Positions 1 through 5,969 of a stretch of 9,406 nt of DNA are shown here, one piece after another (within the stretch, counting starts at the first letter, position 1; the number at the start of each line of letters is the position of its first letter). A model generated the notes under the pieces. The model was not told the origin of the DNA. It saw only the letters and a program-made list of their open reading frames with translations, and ran no database searches. The stretch lies in contig JAEWIG010000271.1 of assembly GCA_023387295.1 (NCBI GenBank), positions 1-9,406 on the forward strand. The letters are read 5' to 3'. The stretch is from Bacillota bacterium. GTDB lineage: Bacteria; Bacillota; Bacilli; Bacillales; Cytobacillaceae. The position numbers and the translations under genes are program-made.

Positions 1-374
1 GCCATTAACACAACACGTGAAGTTGCCCGATCCAACACTAAACCAACATAGTATTCTTTTTTAATATCGCAGCCTTCTTCAATCAATAAGCGCTTGACTT
101 CTTTCCCCTCAGGTCCTGTTTGATGTGTAACAAGTGTTTTACCAAGTATTTCCTGCGCGTATGTACGAACTTCATCTAAGTTCTTAGCAACTTTTACGCC
201 ACCAGCTTTTCCACGCCCCCCTGCGTGAATCTGTGCTTTTACAACACATACTTCAGTACCTAATTCTTTTGCTGCCGCTACAGCTTCTTCAACTGTAAAA
301 GCAACGATTCCATTTGGTACATCTACCCCATATTTTCTGAGGACTTCTTTCCCTTGGTACTCATGAATATTCAT
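1..374 (-). CDS. sucC: Succinyl-CoA ligase (ADP-forming) beta subunit, N-terminal part, cut by window edge
   Basis: SucC is the beta subunit of the TCA-cycle enzyme that converts succinyl-CoA plus ADP and phosphate to succinate, CoA and ATP in the cytoplasm; it works with the alpha subunit SucD. Only the first 124 codons are present; the family is about 385 residues long. The protein opens MNIHEYQGKEVLRKYGV, the typical SucC start, and the glycine-rich IHAGGRGKAGGVK stretch at residues 49-61 belongs to the ATP-grasp nucleotide-binding domain. The ATG at 374 is preferred because GGAGG (381-385) ends six bases upstream. An in-frame ATG two codons earlier directly abuts that ribosome binding site and is unlikely. 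sucD presumably follows beyond position 1. The gene has its own promoter and a candidate CcpA site. Identification is secure. Confidence 0.97.
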   Translation of the reverse strand, partial: MNIHEYQGKEVLRKYGVDVPNGIVAFTVEEAVAAAKELGTEVCVVKAQIHAGGRGKAGGVKVAKNLDEVRTYAQEILGKTLVTHQTGPEGKEVKRLLIEEGCDIKKEYYVGLVLDRATSRVVLM

Positions 375-404
375 TTCCATCCTCCTATCAAACTCTCTAA
401 AAAT

Positions 405-419
405 AGACTGCGCTTCCAT
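405..419 (-). promoter_or_regulatory. Candidate CcpA catabolite-response element (cre) at the sucC start point
   Basis: Read on the minus strand the site is ATGGAAGCGCAGTCT, which fits the degenerate Bacillus cre consensus WTGNAANCGNWNNCW at every fixed position. It overlaps the last two bases of the -10 box and covers the expected transcription start, where CcpA binding would block initiation. It fits the stricter form TGWAANCGNTNWCA less well, with three mismatches. TCA-cycle genes are known CcpA targets in Bacillus, so the placement is sensible, but binding is inferred. Confidence 0.55.
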
Positions 420-446
420 TTTATTAAATGACAGAAAACTTGTCCA
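418..446 (-). promoter_or_regulatory. Sigma-A promoter of sucC(D)
   Basis: The -35 box TGGACA (441-446) and -10 box TAAAAT (418-423) each match the sigma-A consensus at five of six positions and are separated by exactly 17 bases. Transcription should start near 411, giving a leader of about 37 nt before the sucC ATG. No terminator hairpin is visible between ylqH and this promoter, so read-through from the upstream operon is possible. Confidence 0.75.
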
Positions 447-463
447 CCTTTATTGATTAATTA

Positions 464-754
464 TTATTTTTTCCCCCCAGCTACTTGATCTGCTTTATAA
501 ATAAAAGCAAAAACTTCTGCAACTGCTTGATATAGATCTTCAGGAATCTGCTCATTGATATTGAGCTTTCCAAGTAATTCTACTAATGATCCATCTTCAT
601 GTACAGGAATGTTGTGTTCACTTGCTCGCTCTATAATACTATCAGCAATTAGTCCTTTTCCTTTTGCAATAATTCGCGGCGCACCATCCTGCTTCGATTT
701 ATCGTATGTTAAGGCAACCGCTTCCTTACGAACTTCCCTTTCATTTGTTTTCAT
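464..754 (-). CDS. ylqH: Free-standing FlhB C-terminal-domain protein (EscU/YscU/HrcU switch family, YlqH)
   Basis: This 96-residue protein aligns with the cytoplasmic C-terminal domain of the flagellar export switch protein FlhB. EAVALTYD (11-18) matches the strand that follows the FlhB cleavage site; GAPRIIAKGKGLIAD (24-38) matches its AP-x-V-x-AKG-x-x-x-LA stretch; IPEDLYQAVAEVFAFIY (70-86) matches the final helix. The FlhB membrane domain is absent, and where FlhB has the autocleavage motif NPTH this protein has EVRK, so it cannot self-cleave. It therefore looks like a pre-cut FlhB-CC fragment. The ATG overlaps the ylqG stop in ATGA and is preceded by TGGAG, so the two genes are translationally coupled. 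The role is unknown; Helicobacter pylori has a similar stand-alone domain (HP1575) reported to replace the missing FlhB tail. Family assignment is firm, function is not. Confidence 0.9.
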   Translation of the reverse strand: MKTNEREVRKEAVALTYDKSKQDGAPRIIAKGKGLIADSIIERASEHNIPVHEDGSLVELLGKLNINEQIPEDLYQAVAEVFAFIYKADQVAGGKK

Positions 755-2679
755 ATGCGATAATCTACTCCATTAACTTGATTTGGTACGACAATTGTAG
801 CAAGAGTATCCTTCATTTCGTTTTTTTGCTTTTCTTTCGCTGGTTTGTCAAACGTAACAGAAGAAAGCTGATAGTTTATCTTTCCTAATCCTTCTTTCAA
901 TTCAGCTAAAAAAGGTGAGGCAATCCATTTTAAGTCATTGCGTTCATTTATGATTGAAATATTCATGATTCTATTTTGTACTTGCATATCAATAATTGTT
1001 TCTTCAATATTATCAAGCTGTAAATAAAATAGTACTCGACAGTAATTAGGATCGATTTTCCCTTCTTTTGTTTTCCTTCCACTCCATTGCATTGTTAAAT
1101 CCGTTCTACTGTCAGATAAAGAAAGCGGAAGTTGAAATACAAACTGCATGATTGGGCCTGCTTCTTGCGAGAGGACCTGAAAGCCCGTAATTTTGTATAA
1201 TAGTCTTTCTGCAACCTCTCTTATAGGGTTAGGTATTTCTTCATTCATCAACTGCATTAGAAGCGGTTTAAGCGACTCTAATTTTGTCATACCTTCTCCC
1301 TCATGCTGCTTTAACAAATTTACGAGGTCATGCTCATATGAAAGTCCGAGAACTTTCATCATACTTTTCATTTGCTCCTTTATGGCTAATGAATTTCCTA
1401 ATTGCAGGCTTTCTGTTTGAACTTCATTTTTAATTCTCATTAACAAGGTATGTTCTTCATTTGAAATAGCATTAGAAGGGATTGATTCTGACATCTTCAT
1501 CGCTGCGGTTAATCCCCTTAGCCCCTCATCTGCATGCTTACTATTAATCGAGAGAAATGTTTGAATAATATTCTCCGATTGATTTGCAACAGAATTAATG
1601 TTTGAATTTAGCGATCGGAAAATCTCCCTCGCTAATAAAGTTAGCTTACTTTCATTAAGAGGGATAGCTAGCTGATTGGACCTTATTTCAGATAAAAGCT
1701 GCTGAAGATCATTCAAACCTTTATTTTGCGTGGAAATATCAGAATTTGATTTCATTTGATTTAATAGTTTTACTAACGAGAGTATGACAGCTTCTCGATT
1801 TCCAGCCTTATTTTGAGTTATGATTTCAGTCAATAATGACTGTTCAGCTATCATTTTCCCCTCTTTACTCGATAGGGAATATTCTTTGTTCAGCATTTTT
1901 GCAAAAACTTGATTAATCATCTCTTCATTGGAGGCCGTTTTTGAAACAAATCCTAGATTTTGTAGTAGGTTAAATGCTGTATTTGTTTTTTCGTTTGAAA
2001 ACAGCCACTCCTGAACAATCCTTTGTAAAACTGAATTTGTCTCTTTTTCCTTCCCAGTCATATTCATTTCATTTAGAAGGGATAGTAATCTATCATTACT
2101 GGCTGCAGTCTGTTCATTTTTTAAATGTAATTGCAAATTCGTCAATTGGGTAGAGAGTGGGTCATCTTTTAAAACAGAAGATAAGGAAAGAAAAACATCT
2201 TTTGTAAATGGAAGCTGTTTGGACAGTAGCAGCTTTATTATTTGTAAACCTTCTTGCAATGAGTCGCTCAACTTCAGCCATTCAGAAGCACTACCAATGG
2301 TTTCTTTTGAGAGCGGAAACTGTTCTTTAATAAATAATTGAGCAAGGGCGATATTATCCTTTGAAACCTGAAGATTCATTTGACTTAGCAGAGCGTCAAC
2401 AGAGGAAGGTTTGCCGACACCATTTGAAGTATCTAATACTCGTAGATGCACCTTACCATCACCCGCTTGAACCTGAAACCAATGGCGCTCGTCTACAGAT
2501 AGCGGGGTCTCTAAATGAGCAATAACTTTCTGCGTACCAACCTGCACTTCAGCTATTTGATTAGGATACAGCTTTAATACCTTCCCGTTAAAAATTTGCC
2601 CTGGTCTAAAGGCTAAAACTCGACTTTCAGACGTCTTTTCCTGTCTAAGCAACGATTGAACAAGTCCTATTGGGCGCAT
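751..2679 (-). CDS. ylqG: YlqG, large protein with FliK-like C-terminal domain
   Basis: This 642-residue cytoplasmic-looking protein has no signal peptide or membrane segment. Residues about 15-85 form a beta-rich N-terminal region (FRPGQIFNGKVLKLYPNQ, then QVGTQKVIAHLETPL). A long, low-complexity helical middle rich in Leu, Ser, Asn and Lys follows. Residues about 499-611 resemble the FliK (Flg_hook) C-terminal domain: the FQLPLSL motif, then VLFYLQLDNIEETIIDMQVQ, IMNISIINERNDL and a helix before YQLSSVTF. FliK measures hook length and triggers the FlhB specificity switch. The start at 2679 is chosen because AGGAGGG (2687-2693) lies seven bases upstream; an ATG eight codons earlier has no ribosome binding site. 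The gene sits 56 bp after rnhB and overlaps ylqH by four bases. It is longer than the B. subtilis protein as I recall it (about 500 residues); the middle region varies. Function is unproven. Confidence 0.85.
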   Translation of the reverse strand: MRPIGLVQSLLRQEKTSESRVLAFRPGQIFNGKVLKLYPNQIAEVQVGTQKVIAHLETPLSVDERHWFQVQAGDGKVHLRVLDTSNGVGKPSSVDALLSQMNLQVSKDNIALAQLFIKEQFPLSKETIGSASEWLKLSDSLQEGLQIIKLLLSKQLPFTKDVFLSLSSVLKDDPLSTQLTNLQLHLKNEQTAASNDRLLSLLNEMNMTGKEKETNSVLQRIVQEWLFSNEKTNTAFNLLQNLGFVSKTASNEEMINQVFAKMLNKEYSLSSKEGKMIAEQSLLTEIITQNKAGNREAVILSLVKLLNQMKSNSDISTQNKGLNDLQQLLSEIRSNQLAIPLNESKLTLLAREIFRSLNSNINSVANQSENIIQTFLSINSKHADEGLRGLTAAMKMSESIPSNAISNEEHTLLMRIKNEVQTESLQLGNSLAIKEQMKSMMKVLGLSYEHDLVNLLKQHEGEGMTKLESLKPLLMQLMNEEIPNPIREVAERLLYKITGFQVLSQEAGPIMQFVFQLPLSLSDSRTDLTMQWSGRKTKEGKIDPNYCRVLFYLQLDNIEETIIDMQVQNRIMNISIINERNDLKWIASPFLAELKEGLGKINYQLSSVTFDKPAKEKQKNEMKDTLATIVVPNQVNGVDYRI

Positions 2680-2735
2680 AACATCACCCTCCTCTTCATT
2701 CATTTAACATCATTCAGTATTTCAAAAAATGGTAT

Positions 2736-3512
2736 TTAATTATTTATTATGAGATCCTTTATTGGTGCAAAGCTTTTTCGGTGATGAGGTGTGATCCCAT
2801 ACTTTTCAATAGCTTGAAGATGCATTTTTGTTCCATAACCCATATTTTGTGAAAATCCATATTCGGGATATTGATTTCCTATCTCTACCATAATGCGATC
2901 ACGCGTCACTTTTGCGATAATTGAGGCAGCCGCAATTGAAACACTTTTCGCATCACCCTTTGTAATTGCATCTTGGGGATAAGGAGTATCAAGCTTCACT
3001 GCATCAATAAGCAAAAAGTCAGGGGTTACCTTTAAATCAGCTATACTTAAGAGCATCGCCTTCTTTGTCGCTTCAAAAATATTAATGCGGTCTATTTCTT
3101 CTACACTAATGATACTTACGCTAGCCGCTAATGCTTGTTCATTAATAATGTCAAAATAATCATTCCGTTTTTGCTCTGAGAGTTTTTTAGAGTCATCAAG
3201 ACCCGGCAAATAAAAATCAGGTGATAAAATAACAGCTGCTGCTACAACCGGACCAGCTAGTGGACCTCTTCCAGCTTCATCGATTCCTACAATATTTTGA
3301 AACCCTGCAGCCCGGTATTTATTTTCATATAAAGACATTTCCACATGCTTTTCATATAGTTTTTTTTCTACTTCTCTTTCTTTATGCCATTTTTTCAGGA
3401 GTTGCTGAACACCTTTCCGTTCATCCATTTCTAACGAACGAATAAGTTCACTGTCACGACTTGTTTCCTTCGCGAGCTTTATTTTAATATCTTGAATTTT
3501 TAGTTGATTCAT
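2736..3512 (-). CDS. rnhB: Ribonuclease HII
   Basis: RNase HII cuts the RNA strand of RNA-DNA hybrids and starts removal of single ribonucleotides misincorporated in DNA. The 258-residue protein carries all four acidic metal-binding residues: D78 and E79 in GIDEAGRGPLAGPVV, D170 in LLIDAVKL and D187 in TKGDAKSVSIAAASI, with the same 17-residue spacing between the last two as in characterised bacterial enzymes. DDSKKLS (106-112) and HHRKSF (243-248) are further family signatures. The roughly 70-residue charged helical N-terminal extension is typical of Bacillus RNase HII (B. subtilis 255 residues). The ATG at 3512 has AAGGAG (3520-3525) seven bases upstream. It is the first gene of a unit with ylqG and ylqH, separated from rbgA by a terminator. 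Confidence 0.97.
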   Translation of the reverse strand: MNQLKIQDIKIKLAKETSRDSELIRSLEMDERKGVQQLLKKWHKEREVEKKLYEKHVEMSLYENKYRAAGFQNIVGIDEAGRGPLAGPVVAAAVILSPDFYLPGLDDSKKLSEQKRNDYFDIINEQALAASVSIISVEEIDRINIFEATKKAMLLSIADLKVTPDFLLIDAVKLDTPYPQDAITKGDAKSVSIAAASIIAKVTRDRIMVEIGNQYPEYGFSQNMGYGTKMHLQAIEKYGITPHHRKSFAPIKDLIINN

Positions 3513-3542
3513 GATGATTCTCCTTCATATCACTTACTATTT

Positions 3543-3569
3543 GTATCGGCGTTCACACAAAAAAATAAA
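3543..3569 (-). promoter_or_regulatory. Possible sigma-D (motility sigma factor) promoter of rnhB-ylqG-ylqH
   Basis: On the minus strand GCCGATAC (3543-3550) matches seven of the eight bases of the Bacillus sigma-D -10 box, GCCGATAT. Fifteen bases upstream, the normal sigma-D spacing, lies TTTA (3566-3569), a poor match to the -35 box TAAA. Transcription would start near 3536, giving a 24-nt leader that just holds the rnhB ribosome binding site. I found no sigma-A promoter with both boxes here, although the preceding terminator implies that some promoter exists. Confidence is limited by the weak -35. Confidence 0.35.
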
Positions 3570-3594
3570 GACCTTCTATCTAAGAAGAAGGCCT
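3559..3594 (-). terminator. Intrinsic terminator after rbgA
   Basis: The minus-strand transcript can form a nine-bp stem, 3586-3594 with 3569-3577, containing one G-U pair and closed by an eight-base loop. A U-rich tail follows (complement of the A-tract 3559-3565). It starts 15 bp after the rbgA stop codon and separates lepB-rbgA from rnhB-ylqG-ylqH. Confidence 0.8.
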
Positions 3595-3609
3595 AATACA
3601 TCTTTCAAA

Positions 3610-4494
3610 CTATGCTTGCTGTTTCTCAATTTCATTTCCATTCATCAAATCACTTGGCTGTTCTAATGAGATTGGGCCTAATTTCTCTGTACGAAATTCC
3701 CTAATAACCAGTTCGGTAACTTTATCATAATCGATGGCACCACCACTCATGAAACAACCTCTCTGTTTCCCTATTTCATCGAACAGTTCAACAATATCTT
3801 CTGGAAAATCTTCTAGCTTAAAACGTTCCTTAAGGCTCATTGGGTACTCTTTTTCGAGAAACCTTAAAGCATATACTGCAACATCCTGTAGGTTTAAGAT
3901 AGTATCCTTAATCGCGCCTGTAAGTGCGAGCTTTAAACCAACTTCTTGATCCTCGAATTTAGGCCAAAGAATTCCTGGAGTGTCAAGGAGCTCTAACTCC
4001 TTTCCAACTTTAATCCACTGTTGGGCTTTTGTTACACCAGGAGTATTACCTGTTTTAGCAATATTTTTTTTGGCAAGTCGATTAATTAACGTTGATTTCC
4101 CTGCATTTGGAATCCCAACAATCATTGCCCGAATAGCTCTTGGCCTCACGCCTTTCGCTTTCATTCGGTCAAATTTTTCTTGCAAAACCTCCTGTGCCGC
4201 AAGAACGATTTCTTTCATTCCTACACCAGCTTGAGAGTTTATTGCGATTGCTCTTATGCCTTTGCTCCTGAAATATTGAATCCATTGTTTCGTTACTTCT
4301 CTATCTGCCATATCCGCTTTGTTCAAAAGAACAAGCCTAGGTTTATGCTGAATGATTTCATCAATCATTGGGTTACGAGAGGAGTAAGGGATTCTAGCAT
4401 CGACAAGCTCAAAGATAATGTCAACTAGTTTAAGTTTTTCTGTTACCTGTCTGCGGGCTTTTGCCATATGACCAGGAAACCATTGAATCGTCAA
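3610..4494 (-). CDS. rbgA: Ribosome biogenesis GTPase RbgA (YlqF)
   Basis: RbgA is a circularly permuted GTPase needed for late maturation of the 50S subunit in Bacillus; it acts on a 45S precursor and is stimulated by the ribosome. The permuted G-motif order is visible: NKAD (G4, 58-61) comes first, then the P-loop GIPNAGKST (G1, 127-135), TPGVT (G2, 151-155) and DTPG (G3, 171-174). The N-terminal FPGHM carries His9, reported as the catalytic residue. The usual start MTIQWFPGHMAKARR corresponds to TTG at 4494, with GGAGG (4503-4507) eight bases upstream. A GTG three codons earlier lies inside that ribosome binding site and is rejected. The lepB stop TAA merges into the same Shine-Dalgarno, so the genes are coupled. 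At 294 residues the protein is about 12 longer at the C-terminus than the 282-residue B. subtilis protein; the extra tail (SDLMNGNEIEKQQA) is polar. Confidence 0.97.
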   Translation of the reverse strand: MTIQWFPGHMAKARRQVTEKLKLVDIIFELVDARIPYSSRNPMIDEIIQHKPRLVLLNKADMADREVTKQWIQYFRSKGIRAIAINSQAGVGMKEIVLAAQEVLQEKFDRMKAKGVRPRAIRAMIVGIPNAGKSTLINRLAKKNIAKTGNTPGVTKAQQWIKVGKELELLDTPGILWPKFEDQEVGLKLALTGAIKDTILNLQDVAVYALRFLEKEYPMSLKERFKLEDFPEDIVELFDEIGKQRGCFMSGGAIDYDKVTELVIREFRTEKLGPISLEQPSDLMNGNEIEKQQA

Positions 4495-4507
4495 TGCGAC
4501 CACCTCC

Positions 4508-5065
4508 TTATTTCACAATTCGAATGTCTTCTATAGGCCAATAAATAATGCTTGTGTTTCCAAGAACCTTTTCCATTGGAACTGTTCCTATGTGACGACT
4601 ATCTTTACTATATCTACGGTTATCACCCATAACAAATAAATGACCCTCAGGAACAGTTTCTTGTCCAATCTTCTCTTCTAATGTAAACGGTTCTGTTAAA
4701 GGACCATCAATAACCTGTTTTTTGTATTCATCTAAATACGGTTCATCATATGCTTTACCATTCACATACAATGTATCATCTTTGTACTCAATTCGATCTC
4801 CTGGTAGACCAATGACTCTTTTTATGTAATCTTTATTCTCAGGAGCATGAAAGACAATAATATCAAAACGCTCCGGTTCACTGATTTTATAACTGAATTT
4901 ATTTACAATCATTCTATCCTGATCATGAAGAGTTGGCATCATCGATAACCCATCTACTACAATCGGAGCAAATAAAAAATATCGAATAATCACTGCTAGT
5001 AACACTGCAATGATAAGTGCCTTCGACCATTCCCAAATTTCATTTTTCTTTTTCTTTGTTTCCAT
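4508..5065 (-). CDS. lepB: Signal peptidase I
   Basis: This 185-residue Sip-type signal peptidase removes signal peptides from secreted proteins on the outer face of the cytoplasmic membrane. A short Lys-rich cytoplasmic head (MET then four Lys) precedes one membrane segment at about 14-33. The catalytic Ser41 lies in VDGLSMMPTL and the general-base Lys82 in YIKRVIGLPGD; the signature MGDNRRYSKDSR at about 146-157 is intact. Length and single anchor match the B. subtilis SipS/SipT type rather than the larger E. coli LepB. The ATG at 5065 has GGGGAAG as a modest ribosome binding site. The B. subtilis cluster, as I remember it, lacks this gene between rplS and rbgA, while several other Bacillaceae have it. 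The start of its transcript lies somewhere in the long upstream gap. Which Sip paralogue it is cannot be decided. Confidence 0.95.
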   Translation of the reverse strand: METKKKKNEIWEWSKALIIAVLLAVIIRYFLFAPIVVDGLSMMPTLHDQDRMIVNKFSYKISEPERFDIIVFHAPENKDYIKRVIGLPGDRIEYKDDTLYVNGKAYDEPYLDEYKKQVIDGPLTEPFTLEEKIGQETVPEGHLFVMGDNRRYSKDSRHIGTVPMEKVLGNTSIIYWPIEDIRIVK

Positions 5066-5441
5066 CTACTTCCCCACCATTCTTAAGAAAAAAATATATC
5101 GATTATCTTTTATTTTACAAAATTTCCGCACAAAAATCATGATGGGAACCTTGTCAAATTCGCCTTGGCGTATTTGTGCCCAGATTAATACCTTCGCTAG
5201 CTCGATAAATTTCCTTTAAAAAATCTGAGGCATCCACCGGAGGTAGTAACTTTATTCAGCTAGAGTTTGAACCTAACTGAATTAAATTTTAGTTCACATC
5301 TACCTTACCACTTTAGAAATGGGAGATTTCTGATGAATAAAGTTATTAGTATTATTTAACATTTATGAAAAATTATTAGTATATAGTAAAAGGACTAAAA
5401 TAACGGTAATCAATCATAATCCCTAACGTATTTTAACTATG
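5066..5441 (-). other. Gene-free stretch between rplS and lepB, presumed lepB upstream region
   Basis: I find no convincing gene in these 376 bases on either strand: short open frames lack a ribosome binding site and resemble nothing I know. The stretch is AT-rich and contains the inverted-repeat unit at 5244-5348 and a ten-base direct repeat, TTATTAGTAT, at 5343-5352 and 5373-5382. It must hold the lepB promoter because a strong terminator closes rplS. The candidates are incomplete: a perfect TTGACA (5152-5157, minus strand) has no good -10 at 16-18 bases, while TAAAAT near 5112-5117 has only a poor -35. Confidence 0.6.
5244..5348 (-). repeat. Inverted-repeat unit with nested hairpins
   Basis: The ends TAACTTTATTCA (5247-5258) and TGAATAAAGTTA (5334-5345) are a perfect 12-bp inverted repeat about 75 bases apart; it extends to 15 bp with one mismatch. 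Inside, AGAAAT (5315-5320) pairs with ATTTCT (5326-5331). In the minus-strand RNA, 5274-5283 can pair with 5255-5264 to form a ten-bp hairpin with one G-U pair and a nine-base loop. That hairpin uses part of the terminal repeat arm, so the two structures exclude each other. It could be an RNA leader structure, a small mobile-element remnant or chance in AT-rich DNA. Confidence 0.55.
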
Positions 5442-5471
5442 AAAAAGGAGCTTGTTTTACCAAGCTCCTTT
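5442..5471 (-). terminator. Intrinsic terminator of rplS
   Basis: AAAGGAGCTTG (5444-5454) and CAAGCTCCTTT (5461-5471) form a perfect 11-bp stem around a six-base loop. In the minus direction the stem ends in a run of five T (5442-5446). It lies 11 bp past the rplS stop codon and should end the rplS transcript efficiently, so lepB needs its own promoter. Confidence 0.92.
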
Positions 5472-5482
5472 CACTTTTCATA

Positions 5483-5827
5483 TTAACGAATTTCTTTAAT
5501 ACGAGCTTTTTTACCACGTAATTTACGTAGGTAATAAAGTTTCGCACGGCGAACTTTACCACGGCGAATAACTTCAAGCTTCGCAATCTTTGGTGTGTGT
5601 ACTGGGAATGTACGCTCAACGCCTACACCGTAAGAGATCTTACGTACTGTGAAAGTTTCACTAATTCCACCACCACGACGCTTAATCACAACTCCTTCGT
5701 ATACCTGAATACGCTCACGAGTACCCTCAACAATACTTACGTGTACACGTACAGTATCACCAGGACGGAAAGCAGGAACATCAGTACGAAGTTGTTCTTT
5801 TGTGATTTCTTCGATTAATTTATGCAT
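5483..5827 (-). CDS. rplS: 50S ribosomal protein L19
   Basis: L19 sits at the 30S-50S interface, where it contributes to an intersubunit bridge. The 114-residue product (about 115 in B. subtilis) shows the family signatures FRPGDTVRVHVSIVEGTRERIQVYEGVVI at about 20-48, RRGGGISETFTVRKISYGVGVERTFP at about 50-75, and the basic C-terminus KVRRAKLYYLRKLRGKKARI. The ATG at 5827 is preceded by AAGGAG at nine bases. The reading frame stays open for 21 more codons upstream, but those lie in the leader without a ribosome binding site. The gene is flanked by its own promoter and terminator, so it can be expressed separately from trmD, although read-through from trmD is also possible. Confidence 0.97.
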   Translation of the reverse strand: MHKLIEEITKEQLRTDVPAFRPGDTVRVHVSIVEGTRERIQVYEGVVIKRRGGGISETFTVRKISYGVGVERTFPVHTPKIAKLEVIRRGKVRRAKLYYLRKLRGKKARIKEIR

Positions 5828-5931
5828 CGTTTTCAACTCCTTCCACCAGATGCTCATGCACATTTTCTCATCAAAATTGCAGCGGAACATCCTAATAAGA
5901 CAAAAAACTGAATAAATCCAGCCTAAGTCAC
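5828..5931 (-). ncRNA. Probable L19 autoregulatory mRNA leader
   Basis: From the predicted start near 5931 the rplS mRNA has an untranslated leader of about 104 nt. It contains a small hairpin, CTGGA-TTTA-TTCAG (5908-5921), directly followed by six T (5902-5907), which looks like a weak attenuator. A second region (about 5838-5875) can bring GATG near CATC just before the ribosome binding site. Rfam describes an L19 leader family at this position in Bacillota, thought to mediate feedback by L19. I assign it mainly from position and structure and could not align it to the family model. Confidence 0.5.
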
Positions 5932-5938
5932 AAAAAGT

Positions 5939-5967
5939 ATTTTATCATAGCCAATGAGTAAGTTCAA
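5939..5967 (-). promoter_or_regulatory. Sigma-A promoter of rplS with extended -10
   Basis: TTGAAC (5962-5967) is a four-of-six -35 match, 17 bases before TAAAAT (5939-5944), a five-of-six -10 match preceded by the extended -10 element TGA. It begins two bases after the trmD stop codon. It gives rplS a separate transcript and a leader long enough for regulation. Confidence 0.7.
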
Positions 5968-5969
5968 TG

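Noticed and set aside
2680..2703. Upstream ATG of ylqG at 2703
   Set aside because: No Shine-Dalgarno precedes it, and the eight extra codons consist of the ribosome binding site of the ATG at 2679.
5010..5219. Plus-strand open frame of 69 codons across the lepB start
   Set aside because: Half of it is antisense to lepB, it has no Shine-Dalgarno, and the translation is a low-complexity Phe/Ile-rich shadow.
5066..5242. Minus-strand short frames in the rplS-lepB gap (33 and about 46 codons between stops)
   Set aside because: One ends right before the lepB ATG and could be imagined as a leader peptide, but neither has a credible start codon with a ribosome binding site and neither resembles a known protein.
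5254..5283. tRNA-like T-arm (five-bp stem with a TTCAAAC loop) in the inverted-repeat unit
   Set aside because: The loop fits the T-loop pattern and the outer repeat mimics an acceptor stem, but no anticodon arm can be formed at the right distance and there is no CCA, so I treat it as coincidence.
5828..5890. N-terminal extension of L19 from an in-frame ATG at 5890
   Set aside because: The extra residues do not belong to L19, that ATG has no properly spaced ribosome binding site, and the internal ATG at 5827 has a good one and gives the normal length.
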